Shown: positions 1 to 13,954 of the stretch, in pieces
How positions within the stretch are numbered: the stretch's first letter is position 1
How the letters are laid out: every line of letters starts with the position of its first letter
Assembly (NCBI GenBank): GCA_003956705.1
Contig: QZCP01000187.1
Span: 1-64,000, forward strand
Source of the DNA: Brevipalpus yothersi
Lineage: Eukaryota; Arthropoda; Arachnida; Trombidiformes; Tenuipalpidae
Length of the DNA stretch: 64,000 nt
Direction: 5' to 3'
Notes under the pieces: generated by a model
What the model was told of the DNA's origin: nothing
What the model saw: the letters and a program-made list of their open reading frames with translations, nothing else
Databases searched by the model: none
Translations under genes and position numbers: made by a program

Positions 1-63
<63 letters not shown>

Positions 64-84
64 CTCTCTCTCTCTTTCTCTCTT
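1..84. repeat. (TC)n microsatellite at window edge
   Basis: Near-pure TC dinucleotide array of about 57 bp followed by TTTC-interrupted TC. It is cut by the window start, so its true length is unknown. Short satellites of the same motif follow at about 312-330. Confidence 0.95.
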
Positions 85-458
85 CAGTATAATATTTTAG
101 AGGTAAACATTTATCAACAATGTCTTAATCAATTTGAATCAATAGTGGGTAAAGTGAATCAGTTGAAAAGCTTAAATGAATTATTTTCAATGTTGCAACT
201 GAGCACCCTTCAATGGTATCAATAAGCGTTCCGTAAATTCCGATTGGGAAAGCAAATTCAACAACACATTAATCTAAATTCAAATTCCTTGAGATAAGAG
301 AGGAAGCTTCGCTCTCTCTCTCTCTCTCTTTCATGCAATCGAGCTGCATTTTAGAACTTGTTTTGCAAACCAACTTACTTACTTATCTTGTCCAGTAGTT
401 TTTGTGCTTTTCTGCACTGCTTTGCTTTGCCTTTGCTTGCCTCTCAGCTTGGCGCGTT

Positions 459-461
<3 letters not shown>

Positions 462-512
<51 letters not shown>
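462..512. repeat. (CT)n microsatellite
   Basis: Uninterrupted CT dinucleotide run of about 50 bp. It produces artificial Leu-Ser open frames in two registers. Confidence 0.95.
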
Positions 513-516
<4 letters not shown>

Positions 517-1040
517 GCTTTTATTTTCCGATTTATCATTCATTTCAATCATTTTTTTCGACCAGTTTCCTTGAAATTTTACCAGAATTGACCCTCAATC
601 TCAATGAATTTCTTCTTGAAAATATTTCTATTCAAAAATTGGTGTCAATTAAGTTCTCATGAATGACTTTAATTCTTTATTCAACGATATCATCGAGCTA
701 TATCATTACTTTCGTATTATTCTCCATCCTTCGATCTGATAGATCCTCTCTTATTCTTTTATACATTATCATTATTCTTTAGCTCACCAGTTTTCGCTTT
801 GAGATGAAATCATCACTCATATATATATTGGCAAATAATTAAGTTTCCCCCAAAAAGGTATCCATTCAGGATGGACACATTGTGAGAATGATTTTGGAAT
901 GGAAAGTTTTCACACAAGCAGCAAAACCAAGAATTAAGACCGATCAATAGAAATTTTCAATCCAATATATTCAATTTAAAAAATCTATTGAACCGTATGG
1001 TTTAATGCGACACTAGTTTTCAAGGGTTTTCCAAAATCTT

Positions 1041-1073
<33 letters not shown>

Positions 1074-1076
1074 CTC
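1041..1076. repeat. (TC)n/(TTTC)n compound microsatellite
   Basis: A short TC run passes into five TTTC tetranucleotide units, a compound pyrimidine tract. Confidence 0.9.
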
Positions 1077-3775
1077 CTTCTCTTCCTGTTTCCGTAGTCC
1101 AATTGATACCTATGATTCTCTCTAATAACCGTCCATTAGCTTTTATTGAGTGGAAAAATTTTGAGCCACAATTTTTACACTTTCATTTCTTTTCCATTGA
1201 GTACATCTTGATTCTTCAATCCATTCTCACTCACATACACTCAAAGCTTAATCATCTTTGATCCGATACTGCTCAATTCTCACTCAATTTCACTTCTTAA
1301 GATAACTAACCGAACACTGGCCACACACACAATAGAGATCTTTATTCGCCATAATTGTGAGCTTCAACAACAATCTGCACGATGTTTCATGCAGTCATGT
1401 TGAGAGCATATCGGCACCACTGTTTGTGCATATTATGAGCATTCCGTATTCACGATTGTGGTTCATAAATGCTTGATGATCTTTCTTGATACCTGCTACT
1501 GGCCTCATAAGGACTGAAAAAACTGAAAGGATGGAGAGCAAAGATGCTGAACGAAAGAGAGTGGAAGAATAAAGAGGAAAGAAAGCAGATGAGATCAGCT
1601 ATTTGTGGCTTGCCTTAGAAAATGTATCTACTATAATGAGACTTTAATCGTCTAATTTTTCAAATTTTTTCATCTTCTAGAATGAGGAAGAACACAATAT
1701 CACAAGTGACTATCGATTGGTTTCCATGTTGATTTTTTTGTTCATCACATGATGAGATGGAATCAAAGTTTGATTATGCTGCCGATCCATGCTATGGATA
1801 GAGTTTTATTTTATCTCTCATTCATAATGCTCAATGACCATCGATAGTCGGTTGCTGATATCGATTTTTTTGTATATGAAGAAAAATTATCATGATTTCA
1901 CCATTCATACGCTTTTGTGTGAGATGAGCCCTTTTGCCTATTCTCACCGAGATCTATCGGCCGGAACCATATTCTAATGACTATTTTTTCCATTCAAAGT
2001 ATACTCAAAATATACTTCAGAAGCTAATGATAGATACTTGCAGCATGTGTTCAACCTCAAAGTTCTATACATTATCTTTCTATCCATTCATGGGGTTTTT
2101 ATCACTCCAATCTCTCTATTTTCCTTTCTTGTTCACGAAAGTGTTCCGATTTTTTTTCTCATTCTTTCGGCCACATTTGACCAGCATCAGGCCTCAATCT
2201 CATCTGGCCAAAATGAATCAGCAAGATTGGACGAGAGAGAAATAGATAGATAGTTAGTTATAGCGAATAGAACAGGAGAGATAGATGAAGAGAGAGAGAG
2301 CCTCTTTCGAAATAATAGTGTTAGGTTAAGGCCAGCGTACCAAATGAAAAGACGAAAAGTTTCCAGAATAAAAGGACAACAAATGTTGAGGTCATTCATG
2401 AGGAGAGAGAGAGAGATAGAAAAATTTGAATCATCTCACATCAGGAAGCAGCTTCTAAAAAGACCATTGAGCAATGATAATAGTGTGAGTGAATTCTAGT
2501 GGATTGTAAATGATTGTGTGTTTCTCTTTGGTCCCAAAGAGTTGAGAATTCAGTTGCTGGAACACTCGGCAGACCTCCACCATGGTTCACCAATCTGGTT
2601 CAAGATCCTAATATTGATGATGCAAGCCACTGTTACCAGTAATTGGTGATGATAATTAGTAATTTACATGGCTTGGAGAACACCACCCAAGATGCCGATT
2701 ATGCCACCTTCACAGATAGCCTTCCATGGGTGGCGATTAGCTGGAATCCACGCTTATGGTAAGCAAGTAAGTAATGGTTAGTCTGCAATTCAAATAAACT
2801 GATATCATCGTATGATCTAACTTGATAAGCAAGTTGTTTCGTTTAGAGACCATAAATGCAAATCGTTTCACTGTGTGTTCACATACATTAAAATTCCTTA
2901 ATCCACGTCACCAGTGCAGTAAAAAGAATTTTGATTGGGAAAATCTACATTCTCTTCGAGCTTCTCCTGATTATAAAACTGATTTCGACGAATCTCGATT
3001 CTTCCGTTGAAAGCCATAATTCTAATCATCTTCGCTCTCTCTCTCCAACTCTTTATCCCTTTATTTTATTTTTATTTTGATTCTGATGCTAGGAAATACA
3101 TCGTGCTTTGGTCATCTTTTGATCTTCATTACTCTATCCTTGAGATAAAGATCGACTATTTGGGCTGTGAAAGCAAGGCAAGTGCCATCATCAGGCAGGC
3201 AGGCTTTTTGATTAATCAATCTTTTTCATAAGTACAGAAACATGATCTCCAGACTTTCTTTTTGACCGCGACATAAGCACTTGTAATTGGGTGAAAAACA
3301 CCTTACTCATGTGTTGGTTAACTAGATAAGGTTTTTCTCCGTCATTTGGTCCACTTGCGGTCTCGATCATAGGACACACGCATCATTCCCTATGTCCCAT
3401 TTCTTTCTGGTCTCAAAAGTTTCAACAGGCCAATGGTGTTAACATTGATCATATGATGGCCAGTTTTCTTCCGTCCATTATCGTTTCTTTTGAGCTTGTT
3501 TTTGTGTAAGCGCGTAAAAATGCATTTTAATGCCCTCAACATGATGATATTATTGCTGATTACTCACAAGAAAGATAATCACTTGCTTTTACCCTTGATG
3601 TCTGCTGCTAGCCGGTTGAAAATATTTCTCTATAAAAAGTCGATCAGCCTCTCTCTTTCTCTCTCTCTTACGAAACTATTTAGCCTCTAGCCTCTATGGT
3701 TATAAAAATTTCAAATGATTAGAAGAAGGAAGAAGAAGAAAGATTCAAGAAGAGATATCATGTATCCATCACTGT

Positions 3776-3778
<3 letters not shown>

Positions 3779-3841
<63 letters not shown>
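3779..3841. repeat. (GA)n microsatellite
   Basis: Pure GA dinucleotide array of about 62 bp, the opposite orientation to the CT arrays at 462 and 6215. Confidence 0.95.
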
Positions 3842-3843
<2 letters not shown>

Positions 3844-6210
3844 AGATTATCTGGGCAAGAGTAGCCTCAAGAGTTTCAACTGGCTAGATAAAGATTGGTG
3901 ATATTCATATTCATTTTTAGGCGTCTGGGGAAGATCAAAATTGATTAAATAAGAGTGTAAAATTTTAATTTTTCGGTGAAAAAAGTTCATAAATTGATGG
4001 AAAAAATTATCAATCAATCGACTAATTACTCATTTTATGTCAATAATTGTGATGTCAATTATGACTTATTCGTTCGTAAAGCCAGTCTGAGTGTGATATT
4101 GTAACATTGTTCACGATTTTCTTGTCTTTCGGTTGGCAAAACATCAGATAATATCTCACACATATCTCAGGCACAAGGAAAATGCCACTACAGTGATGAT
4201 GCAATCGCATTTTTAATTCAATTTCAGCTTCCATTTGGGTTGATCTCTCGCTATTCTTTCTCTTTCTCTTTCTCTTTCTTTTCATTTCTCTTCATTTAAG
4301 TTGTGTAACAAACATTTTTTCTGTCCAGGAATTTTCTTCAAGTTCTCGTTGCGAAAGAATGCGATGCTGTAAGTATGAGCCCACAGAGTGAGCCTCATCA
4401 TTTAATGGATGCAATTAATCAGAAGTTAGATTGGAAATAAGATCGGATTTTCGGATACACAGTGTATCCCTTCAGGTTGCTTTATAAGCAGTGAAGAGTT
4501 TAGAGGAGCAAGAGAAAAGTGAAATCTTCTGAGCACCCAAAGTTTTGGCCAGCTATTATCATTATGGAGGAGAGAGAACCACTGAAGATGGAGGCGCTCA
4601 AATTATCAGTAATCAAGAATCAAGAATCCAGTGGCAATGAAGGATTAATAGATAATCGCGATGTCTTAAAACGATGGAAATCATAGTTGTTATTATTGGT
4701 GATATGAGATTTCAGCTGGGAAAAGTATTCTGATAGAATTGAAAATAAACAAATGAATCATCTAGGAGATGAGAAAACCAATAAGTACTGAACATCAGTG
4801 GAGCTTAATCACTTTACCCTTGATCAGTTAGCTAATATCAGACTTGAAGGAAAATATTTTGCAAAAAATAAATTACCAAAGATTGACTGAAATTGACTGA
4901 ATACTTCCAAGAAGGAGCAATCTCTGGGAAATTTCTATCCATTTCTCCAACCTTATAAAACAGATTATTGATAATTAATCAGCCTATGAGCAAATGTCAA
5001 AAAAGATTGAAATGTTTGGAGTTGAGATTTGGAAAAATCGAATCAAAATTGTATTCGGTGATTGATGGTAGCAATATGAAAAAAATTACTTCTTGAAGCA
5101 TCTGAAAATCTTTTTCTCTCTCTCACACATAATATTTATCTTCTGATTCAGGGATGCATATTTATTCATACAAACCCTCAAAATTTGCTGCTTATTTGGA
5201 TAAAGGTGAATAACATCTCAATCACCAGCAATCGGAGTGAAAGTTTGATGATTAATTACTCATCCATTCAACTGATTATACTACCAAGAAATTTTAGAGA
5301 TCTAGCAGAAAAATCTCATTTGTCAATTTTGCAACCGACATTATTTTTTAACTGCACAACAAAAAATAAAAAAGTACTGAAAAGTGCAAAGTAACCTGAT
5401 TTTTTCTGTTACTATCATCCGTTTTTTCTTCTTTTTCATCTCCATCTTTAAATCATTTGAAATCACTTGTTTTCAGACTCGATTCCGAAGTTGATGAAGC
5501 CTGCATGCAGAGGAGCTAATCTTGTAAAGCTATAACTGACCTAATTCATGGCCTTTATTTATTCTGATCATACATGCATATATATATTCCAAGTGTCATT
5601 GAAAATCGCTGAGGGAAGATAATTACTTCCAAGCGGATGATGCTTACACACCGAATGTACTGAAAGGAGCTTCTGATAAATATGAAAGCAATAGGAAGAT
5701 AAATGCTAAATTTCTCTTCACTAAACTTTCCCTACTCAATCCGCAACAAATTAAGATCAAAACTGCTTGAAACTGACCAATAACCACTCACCATAAGCTG
5801 ACCTAAGTGGCTTGTAATTTAATAGAGTTGGCTTGCTTTAGTGTGGAGCATGAATTAAATGTGATTCCACTCTCAACATTGTTGTGAGGAACTTTTTTTT
5901 CGGGGATTCTCATGAGCTTATCGAATGCAAATTTTAACTCAAGCCTTCAAAGGTGAGCGCGTGTAACAACTTTTAACCGCTTGACTTTCCACCTTTAACA
6001 CTATTGTTCTAGATGTAAACCAATTTAGGAGAGAGAGAAACAATCTTTCAATTCACATTCTCATGCCATTTTCAATCTAATTTACATCATTCTGTGCCTA
6101 CTTAGAAACATAATCTTGACGATTGCGGTCCTTTTTGCTTCCTCATTCCCAGCATGAACCCGTAGATATGTACAGCCAACGATCAATTCTTCCCTAATAA
6201 AATCAGATTT

Positions 6211-6214
<4 letters not shown>

Positions 6215-6278
<64 letters not shown>
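6215..6278. repeat. (TC)n microsatellite
   Basis: Pure TC array of about 64 bp. The Arg-Glu dipeptide frame on the minus strand across it is an artefact. Confidence 0.95.
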
Positions 6279-6280
<2 letters not shown>

Positions 6281-8351
6281 CTTCTGTTTAGAAGATGAGA
6301 TTTGAGGCATTCTGTATTACCCCTTCCCATCACAAGTAAATCAAGTCAAATTTGAGGAGATCCTTTTGTCATGAAACTGTGATCACATGTTCCGGAAAAA
6401 TGATCTTCCAGTCGTGAAGAATTGAACTACAGGTCAGTTTGAGATTTGTCTCAAACTGATTTAAGATAAGTGAAAGCCATAAGAGATAGAATCTCAATTG
6501 AATTTGATAGCTGATCAATTCGAAGAACAAGCAGTAGAAGCATGTTAGCAACACACGCACATAATTGCTCACACAGTCCTTGAGCTTTCGCATAGCGCTT
6601 TTTCTTTTACATATTTTTTGAAATTCATTTGATGGATTGAGCGAGTGATGCAACTTAACAAGTGCAATAAATATCATTCATGAGAAAGATCGCTACCCAG
6701 GCAAGATGGCATCATTTGTCAGTATAGATTGCACTGATTAATTATGAGCTGAAGAGGAACTGGAGGTTCTATTTGGTCAAATTGTTACTATTCTTGTGCA
6801 GTGAAAAAATATCTAAGATAATTGCTAAAATATTGAATTGATCTAGCACAGAGGTATGAGTCAAATTTAATACACGGTAAATCTAATGTAATTATATGCG
6901 ACAACTTTTTCAATTGACAATTCATCGATAGACGGCTATGATAATTATTATCATTGAGGTTTGCCGCACATTCAAAAACATTCAAGAAATGAATGGAAAA
7001 TTGTTCAGAATGGTTAATCAACCATAGCTGAAGTTTCCAGTTATATGTAATGATTGGATGTGTCAAACACAAGTCAAATCTAATGAAAAGAAGCGTCAAC
7101 TATTCCATTTCAACTGGAAATTAGCTTGTTAATAGTGTATCAAGAGTAGATTACTCGACCAAATTGATCACTTGTAAGCAATCATTTTTCATTTCATTTC
7201 AGTTCAATCTACTTGCCACCTTGTATAGACATGCAGTTGTTGTGGTCAGTTAATGAATCAAGTGGTGAATTTTTTTTTGCTGGATCAAAATGCTTAGCCA
7301 CAAGGCCTCAGGTGATTACCAAGAGAGGTGCTAATCCTCCAGAACAGTTTTCATTCATCTAGCTACTCAGAGTACCTCAAATTATGCCTAAATTTTTCTT
7401 CTTACTTCATGTCAGAGTTGAAACAGGACATCAATTATTTCGAAAAAGAGGGTGCAAAATGAGAAATGCTAAATGAAGTTGCTTACAGGATCATAGTCGA
7501 TCATCCATGAATTATTAGGTAAGATTCCACGTTTGGTGGCCTCTCTTGACGAGACAAGATTGGTCCAAACTTATTGGTGCCTCAAGGATGGACCTCTTCC
7601 AAGTGATAAGTCGAATCAAAACATCTTATAACAAGTTGCTTGGTCAGGGCGGGAATGAAGGCGCGAATAGTTTGTGACTTCGATTCTTGCTCTATCCTGT
7701 ATGAAAACGAATCAAATCAACTTTGAGGCCTGGAATCAGCAGAGAACATGGCTAAAAGATGATTGATTTACCAATTAATTTCAACAAGCAAATAACTTGC
7801 GCCCCAAAATGGAATCATGAACAACATGAAAATACAAGTGATTTAATTCTTTTATCTTTTTCTTTTCACTCGAAAATTGAGGCAAAGAAACGAGCGAGTA
7901 CGAAAGAACCACGTCGAGAGTATTCGTATACGAGAGTTCATGAGAATTTCGAACCAAGATGAATTTCAATTAATGGGGAAATATATTATTATAGCGCAGC
8001 TTAAAGAATTGAGGTGTTGAGCGAGATGTTATGGTAAGGTTTTAGTTTTTAGTTTTTATCTTTGGAAAATATTCCAAAATTTTTGAATCATTCAATCCGA
8101 TATTTATGGATGGTCGAGTTACTAATTCATTGTTTCGATTGTCTATAAAATTGGAGGACTTCGATAATTTTTTGTAGAGAAAATAATGTATGAATGGAAA
8201 AGGTCTGATAAAAATATTAAGAGTATATGATCAGATAAGAACGAATTGATCTGAAATTGTTCATCTTGTGTGGGTGTGTGCTCAAACGGTGATGGATGAG
8301 ACCATAAAACTACAGTTTAAAAATGTTGCTTCTTCATGATGAGTATAATTA

Positions 8352-11300
8352 TCAAGATGGAGTCATATGTTCACTCACAGTTCGATCTGGAGAAGGAGAT
8401 TGTCTATGGATTTGCTTCGAAACAAGCTTGAGAGAACGTACAAACTTGTCCGACTTGTCTTTTCGCATTCCTTTCATGGTAACAATTTTGCAAACGATCA
8501 CATCGATCATCTCTTGCCATTCCTTTTGCTTATTTTGGTCAATATGACCAACATTCAAGTCACAGCATATGGGTACAGAATATTCAACTATAAAGTTGGA
8601 ATAATAACGGAATTCATCTTGACGGTTTGAGACCAGATCGTGCATGTGTTTTAGCACTGAATCGAAGAGAGATGCATGATACTGAGGTTGGAGAAGTTGA
8701 ATCATAAAGTCAGCCACTCTTTTGAGATCAATTTTTTGGCACAGTGAAACACTCTTACTGTGGATTTCTTCCCTTCCAAGGTAAGGTAGGAGCTGAAAAA
8801 TTCTGAGCCCTTCAGGGCCCCTCCTCGCAGAGTTTTTAGCCTCATAAAGAATTTCAAGTGTCTCAACAAAACAATCGATAAGACAATTTTGACCAGTGAC
8901 GGTTACATTTTTCTTATCTTGCATATATCTCGTTCGAGAGCCGAGATAAACAGGAAGGAATACGCCAAGGAATTGGAGAATTTCTGAATCAGTATCTGGC
9001 CAATACCATATCATTATGTAACGTGATAAAATGCTTGGAGAATACATAATTCCAAGGAGCATCAGTTTGGCAAATCCTTCGACTGATTTCTGGGCTACTC
9101 TTCTGAAATCCATTCCTAACAGCTCAGAGGTAAAAAAATCGATCAGAGATGAGGCAACACTAGCCTCTGAGTCTCGTTTCAAAGGATGATAGGGAGTGGC
9201 CATTGTCGTCGCATCACAAGCTTGGTCTTCTTCAGATATCATAGACATTTCACGAAGCTCTTCTAAATCCTCTTCACGGGCAGATGCATTTAGTCCTTCG
9301 GACAGAGCCGTTAATTCTCGTAGATGGTTAATAGTGAGTTCTGATAAGCTCTCCTCCAACTTACTAGCTCGCCGACTTTCAGGTTCTGCCTCTTTTTTCT
9401 TGATGATAGGTTCCAAGCCATGTGTACAGAGAGCGTCGAAAAAACCTGATAGAGCTGTGAGTTTGATTTGCTCTCGGTCATGCAGAATAGCCTGTGAAAG
9501 AAGAGGAGTAAATTTATCCTTATTGAAGACAACCTTTTATCAAAATTGGCCTTACCATGAGTAACAAGTTGTTATACTGATGAAAAGTGGCACTGCTTAG
9601 AACACAGAGAAGCCCTAGACCCCTCATACTTATTTCACGAATTCGCTCATTAACACATCGAACTCCAGGGAGTATCTAAAAAGTTCGTAGATTGTACAGA
9701 TTAAAAAAGATGAGAACAATCAGATTTTGAGTATAATTTGTCACTTACAATTGTTTCAATATGAGCAATCATACTGGAGCTTGAGGTTGAAAAATTTCCA
9801 TGCTCTAGACAGCTTACGAAAATTTCAAGACATTTGAGAAGGACTTCGGGATGTTCGGTGAGATTGAAATCTGTGCTTGGATTTTGAGACACCGGAGGAT
9901 TGTTTTCAGGAGTTTGTTTTTGCTGTAATCTCAATTGTTGAATTTGATCTCGCCTCGAGGAGAGCTCATCGATACTTTTTTTGAGTTCATTCGCCTTCTG
10001 ATAATCGAGACAGCGGAGAGCCTCGTCGAGAGAATCTCTGAGCTCCTCAATATCCATCGTCAAACGGGCATATTCAATCTCAAGGTTTTTGAGTATTTCA
10101 CTGTCTTCGGTGCAAGATGACTGATCAAGAGGCAAATATGATTCATCATGGCAATGCTCAGCCGCATAGTTGTAAACCTTAGCAGAACAGTCAGCAGTGA
10201 ACTCAAGAAGATTAGCTGGATCCTGAAATACTCGCCGAGCAACGAATTTCATCAGAGGGCTTATTCCTTTTTTCAGTTTTAGATGGAGGGTTTCTGCAAA
10301 TAAGACTTTCTTTATCAAATTGAACAGATAACCTGCTTGTGCCTCGTCTCCAGCATCATAGAGAAGGAGGAGTTCAATCAATTGGATGTATAAGTATTGC
10401 ATTGTCTCCAAGTCTTCGGATTCTTGACTCATTTCCTCTATCTGATCCACCAACCTTAAAAAGAAATGGTAGGTATTAAAATTATGGACCGAGAAATATT
10501 AAAATAAAACCTACCTAGTGATGAATGAGCAAAGATGAGGAAGTTCTGGCAGCAGAGTGTTAAGAATTTGTATTTCTATTGGACTGGATTCTGTTTCTCT
10601 GTTCTCGGTGAGCGATTTCTCGAGATAGTCCTCAGCTATTTTTTGGATGCTGTTCTCTTCATGATAAGACGCTCGTGACAGGTCCAAGTTGCTTCGAGGA
10701 GATGGAATGAAGCTCTCCCCAGCAAGTTTTATGAATCGATCTTCATTGCTCAGGATGAATTCGTTCAAATTTCTCCAGAGAAAAGTGATTTTAGGAGTGA
10801 AGTAGTCGTGAATGAGCAGTTTGTCCTCGTCCAAATATTTTTCACCAAAATTTCGGACGAAAGAATGAAATTTTGTACCATAATCTCCATCATTGATACT
10901 TAAGTAGACGTTGAAAACTATTTTCAACACTTTTTCGATGGGTGCATTCGATTCAAGCCCAATATAATCGATGAGTTGTAGAATATCATCGTTGCAACCT
11001 TTCAACCAAGTACTCAACAAGTTCTCTTCAACATAAAGCCTAGTTCGACGTACTCTTTCACTCAAACCCTCTCTCAGAATGTAAGCTCTCTGTTCTGAGG
11101 TCAACACATTCATATCAACTTGAGTTATGATCTTAGCATAAGCAGTCTCTCTGATAGCACTTTTGATATCTCTGATTTTCTTGATTATCGTTGAAAGAGT
11201 ATTCTCATTGACATCCATACACCTCAAAGACTCATATCTGACCTGGAAAGCGGGGTCTCGGATCGCATGAAAAATATAAGCATTCTCTATCTCATTCCTT

Positions 11301-12150
11301 CTTTTGGTGTCTTGAAAATATTTTAAAATTCGTGTGACAACAATTCGTACAGCAAAATTACGGTCTTTGATTCGTTTCAGCATGACGTCCTGCAATCTGT
11401 TATATAGATTACCCTGAATATCAGGTACGGTGGCAAGAAGGGATCGAATCAACTGACAAATGTTAAGTCTCACAAAAGTTATCGGGGATTCAATTTGATC
11501 CAGCAGTGCAGTTAACACGTAGTCTAGAGTACATTCTCTCAGAATCAGTGGTTCTTGGAACACTTCATCACCAAAAAGTGAAACACCCAGTTCATCAGGA
11601 ACCTCATTTTCTGTAAAGAATATAGCAAAATTTTTAGTCAATATGCCCAACAATTTTGGACAAAAGACTGACCTTCTAGTGGAGCCTTTCTCTTCGTATT
11701 ATCAATGGCATTTATCAGTTTTGGAATAAACTCGATACAGTTTTTGGTGAAAGGGCTTCTTGAATCATTTCGAATGAAGATTTGAATAAGATGCACCAGT
11801 TTAGAACAAAAGTCTTCATGGCAGCTATTTTGACATAGTTCAACTAATTCTTTTAAACATGCTTCATGATGGTGGAGATGTTGAATTCGACCGAAAATTT
11901 CCATCATAATGGAAAGATCGACACTTCTTTCATTCTCAACAGCTTTGACATTGCGTTCTTTAAGAGCATTTCGGCCACACTTTCGTTTACGATTCTGTTG
12001 TGATTGTTGTCGAGGCCGCTTGAATTGTTGAGAATTATTTCTAATGGCAACACTTTCCACAGCCGATGATTGAGCAGCAGCCATGGCTGCTGCCGCCGCT
12101 GATGCTGTTCTACTGCGAGTAGTTCTTCTCACCTTTGGTTCACTCTCCAT
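8352..12150 (-). CDS. NCAPG: Condensin complex subunit 3 (CAP-G), five exons
   Basis: HEAT-repeat regulatory subunit of condensin I, which compacts mitotic chromosomes with SMC2/SMC4 and the kleisin CAP-H. Exons, from 5' to 3' on the minus strand: 12150-11673, 11610-10515, 10454-9749, 9675-9556 and 9491-8352. All introns are 37-73 bp with GT..AG ends, and the joined frame gives about 1179 residues, somewhat longer than the roughly 1000 of vertebrate CAP-G. I chose ATG 12150 because codons further upstream contain no ATG. The first ~60 residues are basic and Ala/Gln-rich. The middle is helical HEAT-type sequence, including RDPAFQVRYESLRCMDVNE. The last third, beginning LPGVRCVNERIREISMRGLG, matches the CAP-G C-terminal domain (Cnd3 family). 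It is divergently paired with the gene at 12786. The family call rests on these conserved stretches, without a search. Confidence 0.85.
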
Positions 12151-12785
12151 ACTGATGATCAATCACGAGCACAATCAATTAATATATTTGGAGGCCACTC
12201 TTAATCATAATTAAAAACAATTGCTATTTGAAACTTTACTTTCACAAACAAAACGGCCCAAAAAATCCCGCTTAACACAGCTAGCGCCACCTCTGCACAC
12301 TCTCCAAAGAAAACATCTCAAAACGAATAAAAACGAATAAAAAAAGCCAAAAAAACGGACCAAATGAGTCACATTGGCGAGCCTCAAAAATTCAGCCCAA
12401 GGACTGATGATTGGTCAAATCAATTAGTGAAAATATCTTAAAAACTTGACCTTTGACGTCAGATATGAAGAGTTAATCAGTTTCTTTTGAGAGTCTCATC
12501 AATCTAACAAGAGAGAGAAAGTAAGAGAGAGAGAGAGAGAGAGAGTCCTTTGACTCACTTCTAGGCAAGTATATTTGAGTGCGCAACTCGAACGTTTTTT
12601 TATCGCTTTTTTTCTGTTCCTTTCACAAGTTGTCAGTTGAAGAAGAAGAATTAGTAACTTCAAGTTACGATTGCCTCATCTGTTAGTTTTTACTTTTCTG
12701 TGTTTCGTTAAATGAAATTATCTCTTTCTCCTTCTCATTTTGATTAATTGTTGCTGAAAGTTTCCGTTTCGGTGTATCTAGGGTA
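12151..12785. promoter_or_regulatory. Divergent intergenic promoter region
   Basis: 635 bp separate the NCAPG start (-) from the FoP-like start (+), so both promoters and 5' UTRs must lie here. A short (GA)n tract sits at about 12524-12545, and a pyrimidine-rich stretch precedes the plus-strand ATG. No clear TATA box is visible. Confidence 0.55.
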
Positions 12786-13744
12786 ATGGATGTCAATTTG
12801 GATGAAGTTAACATCATCGAGACAACTCCTCATATTGAAATTAAGCGTGATTTCGATGAGAAAGCTCAAAAGCTTTACGTACCTCCGTCCAATTGTACGG
12901 TGTCAATTACCGAAAGATTCAATAAGTGGCTGAAACGAGAGCTTCGGCATGATCTCAATCCCGGCGGTGATGCCCTTCTCTTGACCAATACTCTGTTCAG
13001 TCGTAATAAGGAAGCTCGACTGTCCGCTGCTCCATATCCTACTCCGAATCCGAAGCTCGAACGAGCTGCATTTTTGGCTTCACGAAAACTCAGGAAACGC
13101 TCCGAGCTAAGTGATGAGGACTTGAACGAGTAAGTTTGATTGTTTTCAATTTTTTCTCTCTTTTCATTTATTACGATTGATCGCCGTTATCTTCTCTACT
13201 CTATAGACCTCCTGAATTGGACGAAGAATTCCTCAACTTCTGCGGTAAGGGAGATGTGCTTAGCAAATATGGTATTTTTAGTAATAATAAAAAACGCTGG
13301 ACTTCCACTGATCCGAAAACGCGAGAAGAGCTTGATCAAGAATTGGAAGAATGGATGGCTAAGCGAATGGCGAAAGATGAAGCCATGAGAGAAGAGGCTC
13401 AAACAGAGGAATCCTCCTCAAATCAAGATGGTCCCAATGATTTCACTAACCCAAAGTATTTTGGAAATGCTATTCGAGCCTTGAAAAACAGGCTATCTAA
13501 CAAGAAGGACCTTGCAGAGGATGATTTAGATGAGGATCTGGATGGATACAATAATAGCTCCAAGAAAAAGCTAGACTGTGATCTAGATGACTATTGGAAA
13601 GCAGCTCCTAAAACGCTCAAGAAAAAGAATTTAGCAGCTCAAGATACTCACATGGTCGATCTTTCAAACAATGAGACAAATCTGTCCACAGGCTCACTTC
13701 TTGAATTGCCTAGCTCAGATGAAAATGAAGAAGATGATCTGTGA
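12786..13744 (+). CDS. FoP/CHTOP-like protein with repeated LDxxLDxY motifs, two exons
   Basis: Exons 12786-13129 and 13207-13744 (77 bp intron) give 293 residues. The protein is charged and mostly low-complexity. The visible signature is three copies of an acidic helix-like motif: LDQELEEWM (about 157-165), LDEDLDGY (222-229) and LDCDLDDYW (237-244), the last two spaced as in the C-terminal duplication of FoP/CHTOP. In that family and in ALY/UIF adaptors, such motifs bind the mRNA-export helicase UAP56. A role in TREX-type mRNA export or chromatin-linked RNA processing is therefore inferred from motif only. The N-terminal half (for example VPPSNCTVSITERFNKWLKR) is not recognised and lacks the Arg-Gly-rich middle of CHTOP, so it may be a different, uncharacterised family. 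It converges on RPAC1 with about 210 bp between stops. Confidence 0.6.
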
Positions 13745-13954
13745 TAATCTTCTTTTCCCCTCAAATACTTTCATGATTGCCACTTTGTGACTCTATCTAT
13801 GCCAATATCTGTCCGAGAGCTACCTTGATCCTTAATCCTGTATCAAGAGAGGGCAACTCTCTAGTAAAACGTTTTTGTAACCATCCAAATTGTGTGTATC
13901 AATTTGATTTCTCATAAAATCAAATAACTTAATCTTGAGACACAAATTTTTTTA

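Larger units (their letters stand above)
85..8351. other. Long non-coding stretch with CT/GA microsatellites
   Basis: About 8.3 kb of AT-rich sequence in which I see no gene. The open frames are short, stop-rich in all contexts, or simply translations of the CT arrays. It contains microsatellites at about 462-512, 1041-1076, 3779-3841 and 6215-6278. No tRNA-like fold or transposon ends were recognised. It could hold distal regulatory DNA or non-coding exons of a gene outside the window. Confidence 0.6.

Noticed and set aside
358..662. Leu-Ser-rich open frames across the CT array (and Arg-Glu frames across GA arrays elsewhere)
   Set aside because: They are translations of simple dinucleotide repeats, occur in several frames at once, and have no coding character outside the array.
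2590..2620. GGTTCAAGATCC, a T-arm-like sequence suggesting a tRNA
   Set aside because: No matching acceptor, D or anticodon stems around it.
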